Shown here in pieces: positions 1-5,722 of a stretch of DNA of 50,323 nucleotides (positions are counted from its first letter, which is position 1; the number at the start of each line of letters is the position of its first letter). The position numbers were made by a program, and so were the translations under genes. Below the pieces are notes generated by a model. It was not told where the DNA came from. It searched no databases and saw only the letters and a list, made by a program, of their open reading frames with translations. This DNA is from Metasolibacillus sp. (GTDB lineage Bacteria > Bacillota > Bacilli > Bacillales_A > Planococcaceae). The stretch is from contig NZ_JAMBIZ010000030.1 of NCBI RefSeq assembly GCF_025291715.1, positions 1 to 50,323 of the forward strand. The letters are read 5' to 3'.

Positions 1-42
1 TTGTGGGGGGCTTTTTATATTAAAAATAGGAGCGTGAAGCTT

Positions 43-504
43 ATGGAGGGAATTAATTTGGAATATCTAGACGTGGCGCATTTATATTTATTTGGAGGGG
101 TAAAGTTTGTCGATTTATTATTAACGTTGATGGCATTAGATATTATTACAGGTCTATTTAAAGCATGGAAAAACAGGAACTTGTGGAGCCGCAAAAGCTT
201 GTTTGGCTATGCACGTAAGTTGCTTGTGTTGATTGTAATTATTACGGCAAACATTATTGACCAAGTATTGTCGCTAAATGGCACACTTACATTTGCAACA
301 GTGCTTTTTTATGTAGCTAATGAGGCTTTGAGCATTACAGAAAATATGGCGCAATTAGGAGTGCTTGTTCCACAAAATTTAGCGGAAAAACTAAAAGTTA
401 TTGAATCAACTAAGCATGAAAAAGAGCATCCTGCTTCTGAAATTTTAAAAGAACTAGCTGGGAAAGATGTTAATAAAAAATTGAAGGACGGTGAGGAGAA
501 ATGA
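43..504 (+). CDS. Phage holin (phage_holin_4 / TcdE-like family)
   Basis: A small membrane protein (about 153 aa from the ATG at 43). Three hydrophobic segments are visible: FVDLLLTLMALDIITGLFKA, then a stretch around KLLVLIVIITANIID, then a third around TFATVLFYVANEALS, with a charged Lys/Glu-rich cytoplasmic tail. This layout fits the holin_4 family, which forms lesions in the membrane so that endolysin reaches the wall. The last codons overlap the endolysin start (ATGA at 501-504), so the two are translationally coupled. The start is uncertain: ATG 43 has AGGAG at 28-32, but TTG 58 in the same frame has GGAGGG at 45-50 with 7-nt spacing. Two nearby starts are common in holins, so both may be used. 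The reading frame is open back to the window edge. Confidence 0.8.
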   Translation: MEGINLEYLDVAHLYLFGGVKFVDLLLTLMALDIITGLFKAWKNRNLWSRKSLFGYARKLLVLIVIITANIIDQVLSLNGTLTFATVLFYVANEALSITENMAQLGVLVPQNLAEKLKVIESTKHEKEHPASEILKELAGKDVNKKLKDGEEK

Positions 505-1181
505 GTGTAACGACAACATGCCGAGATTTATCCGAGCTTTTGCCAGTTGCACAAACAGCTTGTAAATTACTATTTCAGGAGTGCTACAAAGCAGGAATTC
601 GCAATATTTTTATTACTGAGACTTACCGCAGTCAAGAGCGCCAAAATTACTTGTATGCACAAGGGCGTACAAGACCGGGGCAGCCTGTCACATGGACGTT
701 GAACAGTAATCATAAATCTCGTTTAGCGTGGGATATTGCTGTAGGTCCACCGAATGTTTTATATGATGTGACGGTATTAAATAAGGTAGGAGCAATTGCA
801 CAAAAGCTAGGTATTACATGGGGCGGTCAAAAAAGTTGGATCGATGCAGGTAAGACAGACCGTCCCCACTTTGAGGTTCCTTCAACGTGGAAAATGCCAG
901 CTGGATATAAATTAGAGGGACAGGTTATTGTGCCATCGAACAGCAAACTCAAAGTACAATTAATAATTGAGGATAAAAAGGAGGCTAACGCAATGCCAAA
1001 TATCTGGAACCCAGCAAGCCCTGCTATGCAAACAGCAGCGGAACAATACTTAGCACAAGCGGTAAAGGATGGTATTATCCAAGCATCACATTTAAAAGAC
1101 TTACAAAACAAACAAATGACAACAGATCGATTGTTTGGATTGTATATTACAATTCAACAACGCCGTAGCACAGTTAAATAA
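501..1181 (+). CDS. Phage endolysin, M15 family L-Ala-D-Glu-type peptidase
   Basis: A 226-aa cell-wall hydrolase. The N-terminal part (about residues 1-150) has the M15/VanY layout: YRSQERQNYLYAQGR, then the zinc motif SNHKSRLAWDIA (His and Asp ligands), then GKTDRPHFE (third ligand His). Ply500/CwlK-type enzymes of this family cut the peptide stem of peptidoglycan between L-Ala and D-Glu. After a linker (about 145-164) comes a 62-residue C-terminal segment beginning MPNIWNPASPAM, probably a wall-targeting domain whose family I do not recognise. It is coupled to the holin upstream and followed by a strong terminator. An internal ribosome binding site precedes the C-terminal domain (see the next entry). 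Confidence 0.85.
   Translation: MSVTTTCRDLSELLPVAQTACKLLFQECYKAGIRNIFITETYRSQERQNYLYAQGRTRPGQPVTWTLNSNHKSRLAWDIAVGPPNVLYDVTVLNKVGAIAQKLGITWGGQKSWIDAGKTDRPHFEVPSTWKMPAGYKLEGQVIVPSNSKLKVQLIIEDKKEANAMPNIWNPASPAMQTAAEQYLAQAVKDGIIQASHLKDLQNKQMTTDRLFGLYITIQQRRSTVK
993..1181 (+). CDS. Putative separate product: endolysin C-terminal domain from an internal start
   Basis: Inside the endolysin gene AAGGAGG (978-984) lies 8 nt before an in-frame ATG at 993, which is codon 165. This is as good a ribosome binding site as any in the window. It would give a 62-aa polypeptide containing the whole C-terminal segment and no catalytic residues. Several endolysins of Gram-positive phages are known to make a free wall-binding domain this way and to assemble it with full-length enzyme. 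That this gene does so is inference from the ribosome binding site and the domain boundary. Confidence 0.5.
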   Translation: MPNIWNPASPAMQTAAEQYLAQAVKDGIIQASHLKDLQNKQMTTDRLFGLYITIQQRRSTVK

Positions 1182-1226
1182 AAAAATGCCCAGGTACTCA
1201 TGAAGTTGAGCCTGGGCATTTTTTTA
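1182..1226. terminator. Bidirectional intrinsic terminator
   Basis: An 11-12 bp stem (AAATGCCCAGG with CCTGGGCATTT) is followed by a T-run on the + strand and preceded by an A-run. It therefore ends the holin-endolysin transcript and also the convergent gene on the minus strand, whose stop codon lies within it (1224-1226). Confidence 0.9.
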
Positions 1227-1580
1227 TTTTGCAAACGTTGTATTGCTAACTTTCCAACTTTCTAACTTAATAAACACCCAAAAACCATAAATGCCGAATG
1301 TAATAGCAGTCAACGCCCACCATTTTATCCAATGTCCAAATAGACCAATAGCGGAGCCATTAAACTGCAATCGACGCCCCTCGATAACTGTATGGTTTAT
1401 TTTCCAACCATACACCATTGTTAAAGCCCATGGGTAACAAATACCGAATGTACAAACAGTAACTAATGTACCGAGTATGCGCCAACCTATGTATTCCAAT
1501 AACCCTCCATCAAAAAACGATGCTTTGCCTTTCCTGCTTTCTAACTGTATTTGCTCCTGAATAGTGATATTTGTTGTCAT
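1224..1580 (-). CDS. DUF898-like small membrane protein
   Basis: A 118-aa protein of unknown function. It has two or three hydrophobic segments (around IGWRILGTLVTVCTFGICYPWA and the Trp-rich WIKWWALTAITFGIYGFWVFI) and motifs FFDGGLLEYIGW, GRRLQFNG and GIYGFW. I associate these with the DUF898/YjgN-like proteins that are frequent in Firmicutes and near prophages. The start is supported by AAAGGAGGA at about 1591-1599 (minus strand). It is convergent with the lysis cassette and is probably a lysogenic-conversion or morphon-like gene, which is inference. No catalytic motif is visible. Confidence 0.6.
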   Translation of the reverse strand: MTTNITIQEQIQLESRKGKASFFDGGLLEYIGWRILGTLVTVCTFGICYPWALTMVYGWKINHTVIEGRRLQFNGSAIGLFGHWIKWWALTAITFGIYGFWVFIKLESWKVSNTTFAK

Positions 1581-1652
1581 TAATTTATATCCTCCTTTTA
1601 GATTATATTTAACATTATTTTAGTGAAATTGGAATGATTTGTACATAGTAAA

Positions 1653-1684
1653 ATAAAAAAAGACCACTCGTAATGGAGTGGTCT
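1653..1684 (-). terminator. Possible minus-strand terminator hairpin
   Basis: A 9-bp perfect stem (AGACCACTC with GAGTGGTCT, 1661-1683) is preceded on the + strand by an A-run. Read leftward it is a hairpin followed by T residues. No gene to its right on the minus strand is close enough to name as its partner. Confidence 0.5.
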
Positions 1685-1849
1685 ACTACACAAAAAACTA
1701 CACAAAAACGTTGGGAAATACGTTTAAACTATTGGTATATAAGTATTCATTTAGAATTCAACTAAGTTATAGCATTCTAATTTTGAACTATCTCAATCAC
1801 AATAATTCTTATTTTAATAACATACAAATAAATTAAAGTTAAAATACGG

Positions 1850-1899
1850 AAGCACCGTAAATGAATCGATTAAATTCGGTTTATTTATGGTGCTTTTTT
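1850..1899 (+). terminator. Intrinsic terminator
   Basis: The arms AGCACC (1851-1856) and GGTGCT (1889-1894), extended by AT-rich pairing inside, are followed by TTTTTT on the + strand. No gene is recognised immediately upstream, so it may close a transcript from a lost phage gene or a small RNA. Confidence 0.6.
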
Positions 1900-2020
1900 G
1901 TACCTATCATAATAAGCATTTGAGGTTTTTAAAAAATATTTTTAAAAAGCACTTGACATGGAAAATGTGATTTTTTCCAATTTTCTTTAGTTTAAAATGC
2001 CTTTTAAAATTATTAAAAAG

Positions 2021-2050
2021 AAATAGATGCAAATAGATATAAATAGATAT
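2021..2050. repeat. 10-bp tandem repeat, three units
   Basis: Three consecutive 10-mers: AAATAGATGC, AAATAGATAT, AAATAGATAT. The unit equals about one helical turn, as in iterated protein-binding sites. Nothing is known of its role. Confidence 0.8.
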
Positions 2051-2467
2051 AATTCAATACATTCTCTTCTGGAAAAATATATAAATAAATGGAAAAAGGT
2101 CGATTTGCTATAATGTAAAGTGAAAAGAAAAGTATTAGTTTAAAGTGTGAAGGTAATATAAAAGTAACCTACATTGATAGTGCCGAATTATTTAGTAAAG
2201 TATGTCATAATTAAAGAAATCAATGTTAGAACCAATGATTTAGATTCATTCAAAGGTGCTGGGGGTATATAAAGCGCTCTTATGATTAGGGCACTTTTTG
2301 GGCAGCAAAAGGACATGCTTTTTGTGCTACAATACGAAAAAGGTATTTTAAGAAGGTAAGTGAGTGAAAACGACCTTGCCAATACTATAAAATTTAATAT
2401 TGCAAATCAGCTACTCTTTGTATATTATTTATTTAATCTAATTAAATATAATAATATGAAAAACGAG

Positions 2468-2533
2468 AATACCTCGATATGAAAGCTGATGTGCCATGAC
2501 ACATGACAGTTTTTTTATCGAGGTATTTTTTAT
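2468..2533 (+). terminator. Long terminator-like hairpin with an inner stem
   Basis: A perfect 12-bp outer stem (AATACCTCGATA at 2468-2479 with TATCGAGGTATT at 2516-2527) is followed by TTTTTATTTTT. Inside is a second small stem (ATGTG/CACAT), giving a branched structure. There is no coding sequence directly upstream. Confidence 0.7.
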
Positions 2534-2556
2534 TTTTAGTTAATAGACGAATACAA

Positions 2557-2644
2557 TGTCACTTTTATTTTTTGTCAATATGAAATAATAAAGTTGAAAA
2601 ACGCTGTCACTTTTTATTATTTGATTTATGAAATAATGAAAGGG
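2557..2644. repeat. Imperfect 40-bp direct repeat, period 48
   Basis: Two copies begin TGTCACTTTT at 2557 and 2605 and share ATGAAATAATRAAG at the same offset. The spacing is exactly 48 bp. The pair lies upstream of a 9-bp inverted repeat at 2642-2663 that could end the leftward repressor transcript. It could be an operator, a remnant replication iteron or a duplication. Confidence 0.6.
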
Positions 2645-2746
2645 CGTCATTGATATGACACCCAAAAAGAATTGAAATAGCAGATTGGGTAGGAGCAACA
2701 AAACTTTGTTGTGGGTGATTAAAAATTTTTTTCGGGATGTTGGGTA

Positions 2747-3103
2747 TTACTTTCTTTCATGCTTAATAATTTCCCAAATATCACGTAATTTCTTAACTGC
2801 TTCTTCATCCGATTCATAAAGTTCCCTATAAAATTTTTTCAATTCAGGATCCTCAGAAAATACTTTGAATGCAACTTCATCTTGTTCTTCTGAAGTAAGG
2901 TTTTGCTTTTCAGTTCGCCCAAGAAGATAATCCGTACTGACAGCAAAAAAGTCAGCTAGTTTTGCCAATTTAGAATTATCTGGTTCACCTAAATCATTCT
3001 CATATTTTGCATACCCTTGACGAGATACACCAAGAAAATCGGCCATATCTTGTTGTGTCTTACCGTGTTGTATCCTAAGGGATTTCAATCTATCAGAAAA
3101 CAT
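2747..3103 (-). CDS. Phage-type XRE repressor (CI/ImmR-like)
   Basis: A 118-aa regulator. The N-terminal helix-turn-helix of the XRE class spans about residues 5-65 (MFSDRLKSLRIQHGKTQQDMADFLGVSRQGYAKYENDLG; then KLADFFAVSTDYLLG). An acidic C-terminal half rich in Glu and Lys is probably the oligomerisation part. There is no LexA-type serine/lysine protease domain, so induction would need an antirepressor or a separate protease, in keeping with the BRO gene downstream. It is transcribed divergently from a second, shorter XRE gene across a promoter region full of operator-like palindromes. Together they resemble a phage lysogeny switch. The ribosome binding site GTGAGGT is moderate. Confidence 0.85.
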   Translation of the reverse strand: MFSDRLKSLRIQHGKTQQDMADFLGVSRQGYAKYENDLGEPDNSKLAKLADFFAVSTDYLLGRTEKQNLTSEEQDEVAFKVFSEDPELKKFYRELYESDEEAVKKLRDIWEIIKHERK

Positions 3104-3177
3104 TGTAATACCTCACTTTTATATATTCATTACATATAGTTTATATATTGATTATATATTGAATATAGTCAATATGG

Positions 3178-3255
3178 GTAACTTTTTGTTACAAAAAATA
3201 TTGACAGCAACAAAAAGTTACTTTATATTGAATTTATATAGCAACAAAAAGTTGC
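3178..3255 (+). promoter_or_regulatory. Early promoter with three 15-bp operators
   Basis: TTGACA (3201-3206), a 17-bp spacer and TATATT (3224-3229) form a strong sigma-A promoter for the short XRE gene and antirepressor. Three matching palindromes are seen: GTAACTTTTTGTTAC (3178-3192), GCAACAAAAAGTTAC (3207-3221) and GCAACAAAAAGTTGC (3241-3255). The first abuts the -35, the second fills the spacer exactly and the third covers the start of the transcript. A perfect 11-bp tandem TTATATATTGA (3141-3162) lies further left, over the divergent promoter, whose -35 may be the TTGACT complementary to 3167-3172. Confidence 0.8.
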
Positions 3256-3269
3256 GTAGGAGGGTAGGA

Positions 3270-3446
3270 ATGAGAATAAAGTTAATTGAACTAAGGGGAA
3301 AAAAAACCTTAACTCAAGTGGCAAATGAGTTAGGTGTAACTAGGCAGATGCTTGGGGCCATTGAGAGGGGGGATAGGAATCCATCATTAAATTTAGCAAA
3401 AAAAATTGCTAGTTATTACAACACTACAGTAGAAACTATTTTCTAA
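3270..3446 (+). CDS. Cro-like small XRE regulator
   Basis: A 58-aa protein made of little more than one XRE helix-turn-helix: MRIKLIELRGKKTLTQVANE, then LGVTRQMLGAIERGDRNPS, then LAKKIASYYNTTVETIF. The start at ATG 3270 is chosen because AGGAGGG (3258-3264) precedes it and because the longer frame would translate through the operators. The size, orientation and place at the head of the rightward transcript suit a Cro-type switch protein or a second repressor. It is followed 15 nt later by the BRO antirepressor. Which of the two XRE proteins binds the 15-bp operators cannot be told from sequence alone. Confidence 0.8.
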   Translation: MRIKLIELRGKKTLTQVANELGVTRQMLGAIERGDRNPSLNLAKKIASYYNTTVETIF

Positions 3447-3461
3447 CAAAGGAGGAATTAT

Positions 3462-4235
3462 ATGAATCTTACAATAGCAACGCAACAACAATTTAACTCT
3501 GTTTTATGTGATTTTTGGGAGAATGAAAATGGTGATGTATTCATGACACGCAAACAAATTGGTGAAGCCCTTGAATATGCTAATCCACAAAAAGCTATTG
3601 ATAAAATACACACACGGCATGAAAAGCGATTGAATCAATTTTCAACTACCGTCAAATTGGGGGTAGTTGAAGGAAACCGTACTGTACAAAGGGATACAGT
3701 AATTTATTCAGCCAAAGGTATCTATGAAATCTGTCGTCGTAGTGAACAATCAAAAGCTGATGAATTTTATGATTTTGTTTATGATCTGTTGGAAAAGTTA
3801 CGCAAAGGAGAAATGGTTGTAGCCAAACCCCAAACGGTTGACGCAGAACTAGAAATCAAGCGTATGAGGGCAGAAGCAATGTTGAACAATTCTCGTGCAA
3901 AGCAGGCTAAGTTAATTATTGATATGCAAAAAAATAAGATTCTTTCACCTGTAGCAGTTGAACTGTTAAATATTAATGCTTTGGAAGTATTAACCGAAAA
4001 AACCATTGAGCATCGTCCAGGGGTTGAAAAATCGTATACAGCTACTGAATTAGCTAAAGAATTTGGCATTTCTGCTCAAAAGATTGGCAGTTTGGCAAAT
4101 AAACATGACCTAAAAACAGAGGAGTATGGTTATTTCGCATTGGACAAGTCTCGCTACAGTAATAAACAGGTTCAGTCTTTCCGGTACTTTGAAAGCGGGC
4201 GAAAGAAATTGAAGGAAATTATACATGCAAAATAA
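3462..4235 (+). CDS. BRO-N domain phage antirepressor
   Basis: A 257-aa protein. Residues about 10-125 match the BRO-N pattern: FNSVLCDFWENENGDVFMTR, RKQIGEALEYANPQKAIDKI, and later TVIYSAKGIYEICRRSEQSKADEFYDFVYDLLEKLRKGE. The middle is a charged helical linker and the C-terminal half (SYTATELAKEFGISAQKIG) is a predicted winged or helix-turn-helix DNA-binding part, as in phage antirepressors. Such proteins relieve repression of early or lytic genes. The ribosome binding site is AAAGGAGGA at about 3447-3456. It is the second gene of the rightward early transcript. No replication genes follow, so the module is a fragment. Confidence 0.85.
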   Translation: MNLTIATQQQFNSVLCDFWENENGDVFMTRKQIGEALEYANPQKAIDKIHTRHEKRLNQFSTTVKLGVVEGNRTVQRDTVIYSAKGIYEICRRSEQSKADEFYDFVYDLLEKLRKGEMVVAKPQTVDAELEIKRMRAEAMLNNSRAKQAKLIIDMQKNKILSPVAVELLNINALEVLTEKTIEHRPGVEKSYTATELAKEFGISAQKIGSLANKHDLKTEEYGYFALDKSRYSNKQVQSFRYFESGRKKLKEIIHAK

Positions 4236-4369
4236 AAACCACATTTCAAGTGGCTGCTTGAAATATGGCTATCACAGAGTGATATCTACGAAATAATTCT
4301 GCGCAATTTTAGTATACTCTAAAAGGGTAACTTTTAAAAGTAGATATCCTCAATTTGAGGAGGATATAG
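4236..4369 (+). promoter_or_regulatory. Inverted repeat and possible promoter before the small gene
   Basis: CATTTCAAG and CTTGAAATATG form an 8-9 bp inverted repeat (4243-4268) without a T-run. Further on, TATACT (about 4312) is a possible -10 for the gene at 4370, but no clear -35 is seen. Confidence 0.35.
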
Positions 4370-4552
4370 ATGGAACTACCAAATGAAAATTTAGAAACAT
4401 GGTGGAGAAATACTTTACATCAAACGGAGCAGCGAGAAATACAATTATATTACTTAGCATTAAAAAGAGCTGTAAAAAATGGTTTGATACATGGCGATCG
4501 TACCACTATGATGATTAATGAAATTGAAAAAAGTAATTTAATAGCTATATAG
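4370..4552 (+). CDS. Small hypothetical protein, phage-associated
   Basis: A 60-aa protein (MELPNENLETWWRN start). I do not recognise it. It is preceded by an excellent ribosome binding site (GAGGAGGATATAG before ATG 4370) and followed by a strong terminator, which argues for a real gene. The sequence is polar and helical, with no signal peptide, no Cys and no membrane segment. It probably belongs to the phage remnant. Confidence 0.6.
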   Translation: MELPNENLETWWRNTLHQTEQREIQLYYLALKRAVKNGLIHGDRTTMMINEIEKSNLIAI

Positions 4553-4581
4553 ATAATGTGAAACACTCTCTCTTTTTATAT

Positions 4582-4626
4582 CAAATAATGCCCACCCCTT
4601 ATTACTGAGAGGTAGGCATTATTTTA
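4582..4626. terminator. Bidirectional terminator
   Basis: A 9-bp outer stem (AATAATGCC with GGCATTATT) encloses a second CACC/GGTA pairing, with A and T runs on the two flanks. It separates the small + strand gene from the convergent lipoprotein gene, whose stop codon lies at 4624. Confidence 0.85.
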
Positions 4627-5331
4627 GAATGCGATTTCGATTTTTTCGCCAGGATTTATTTTTTTACCCTCATCATCATCCCATACATCTCCAGTTATAA
4701 TATTTATGGTATTAATATCGTTTAAGCTACCAGAAAAATATGGAACAGCAATTACACCTTCCATTACGACGTTTCCTTTATAATTTCCAGTGTCATCTGA
4801 TGGTATCATGTTATTTTCTGTTATTGCGTCATTTACTGTTATTTGTACTTTAGTATCTGTAGTTAATGTTTCGATTGCTGTAAACAAAATATTTTTGTCT
4901 ACAGCAGTATTTTCAATAGAGTATTCGATTTGAATTGTATTCATAGTTTTATCAACAAGATTTTTATGAAATTTTGATGTGATATATTCTTCAACCTCTG
5001 TAGTCACGTTTGTATGTTGCAAAAGTTTAATCGATTTAACAGTTAAAATCATTGGACCTACAGTATAAGGTTGATTATCTTCTTTTATTTTAATCAAAGT
5101 TACCTTTGATTCTCCATTCATAGTCCATTGCCCAGCTTTAAGTAGTGGACCATCCTTTACTTCCATATCATCGTTTGCCTTTTCTTCTGTCTCTGTTTCT
5201 TCATTTGTTTGCGTTTCTTCTTGCTCAGGGGTTGCAGATACTTCTTTAGTTTTTGCTTCGTCAGTTGTATCTTCATTGCCGCAGGCAGCAAGCACTAAGG
5301 CTAATGAACAAATGTAAAATAATTTCTTCAT
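4624..5331 (-). CDS. Lipoprotein with acidic linker, function unknown
   Basis: A 235-aa exported lipoprotein. The signal peptide MKKLFYICSLALVLAAC has a lipobox (LAAC) with lipidated Cys at residue 17. It is followed by a Glu/Thr-rich low-complexity linker (about 20-60) and a beta-rich domain (about 60-235) that starts after GPLLKAGQWTMNGE and includes YTVGPMILTVKSIKLL. That pattern resembles the Ig-like DUF4352/DUF5068 lipoproteins of Bacillales, a tentative assignment. It is anchored on the outer face of the membrane. The ribosome binding site AAGGAGG (minus strand, about 5338-5344) supports the start. It is monocistronic, between two terminators and the SOS operon. Confidence 0.75.
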   Translation of the reverse strand: MKKLFYICSLALVLAACGNEDTTDEAKTKEVSATPEQEETQTNEETETEEKANDDMEVKDGPLLKAGQWTMNGESKVTLIKIKEDNQPYTVGPMILTVKSIKLLQHTNVTTEVEEYITSKFHKNLVDKTMNTIQIEYSIENTAVDKNILFTAIETLTTDTKVQITVNDAITENNMIPSDDTGNYKGNVVMEGVIAVPYFSGSLNDINTINIITGDVWDDDEGKKINPGEKIEIAF

Positions 5332-5445
5332 CTTAAATCCTCCTTATGTATATTCATGATAATCCAACTATACCAAAACCACTAATTTATGTCAGTATTA
5401 AATGCTACATTTCCTGCAATCTCATTATTTACCTGTACTAAAAAG

Positions 5446-5459
5446 GGAATATTTGTTCT
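5446..5459. promoter_or_regulatory. LexA (DinR)-like box 1
   Basis: GGAATATTTGTTCT reads on the other strand as AGAACAAATATTCC, close to the Bacillus LexA consensus CGAACRNRYGTTCG (GAAC half-site intact, second half one base off). Its centre is 24 bp from box 2. Confidence 0.55.
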
Positions 5460-5469
5460 AAAATAAAGT

Positions 5470-5483
5470 AGAACGTACATTCT
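5470..5483. promoter_or_regulatory. LexA (DinR)-like box 2
   Basis: AGAACGTACATTCT is a near-palindrome with an intact GAAC half-site and the required R-N-R-Y centre. It lies just before the ribosome binding site of the WYL/UvrX operon. Y-family polymerase genes of this class are SOS-controlled in B. subtilis. Confidence 0.6.
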
Positions 5484-5500
5484 TTTTGAGGGGTGATAAT

Positions 5501-5722
5501 GTGAAGAATCAACTTATAAAAGCAATGAAATATAGTCAATTGATTGATGTTATGTATATAGCCAAAGATAGTAAAATCTCAAAGCGCCGTGTGAAAGTCA
5601 TTAAAATAGCTGGTGAAACGGTGCAAGCATATTGCTTTATGAAACAAGCGAAACGTACTTTTATTATTGATAATGTACTTGCTGTAATGCCAGCTACTAA
5701 GAAAGAGCGTGAAGTCATATGA
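5501..5722 (+). CDS. Small WYL-domain-like protein, partner of the Y-family polymerase
   Basis: A 73-aa protein. The start is placed at GTG 5501 behind GAGGGGTGAT; an upstream in-frame TTG has no site. The pattern IDVMYIAKDSKISKRRVKVI, then AYCFMKQAKRTFIIDNVLAV matches a stand-alone WYL fold (Sm-like beta barrel with the Arg-Thr-Phe motif near its end). This type of small gene commonly sits just before uvrX/yqjW in Bacillales. It overlaps the polymerase start (ATGA at 5719-5722), so the two are translationally coupled and probably made together on DNA damage. A ligand-sensing or nucleic-acid-binding role is known for WYL domains; its role here is not known. Confidence 0.75.
   Translation: MKNQLIKAMKYSQLIDVMYIAKDSKISKRRVKVIKIAGETVQAYCFMKQAKRTFIIDNVLAVMPATKKEREVI

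Larger units (their letters stand above)
1581..2746. other. Gene-poor 1.1-kb AT-rich stretch with hairpins and short repeats
   Basis: No convincing coding sequence is seen; the longest frames lack ribosome binding sites. What it holds: a hairpin with a minus-strand T-run at 1653-1684, a + strand terminator at 1850-1899, a 10-bp tandem repeat at 2021-2050, a mismatched terminator-like hairpin at 2267-2302, a promoter/ribosome-site-like segment leading into an 8-codon frame at about 2328-2385, a long terminator at 2468-2533, and a pair of 40-bp direct repeats at 2557-2644. It looks like decayed phage DNA between the lysis and immunity genes. Confidence 0.6.

Noticed and set aside
2188-2382. A 64-codon minus-strand frame in the gene-poor stretch
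   Set aside because: It has no ribosome binding site, crosses a hairpin and has no recognisable features.
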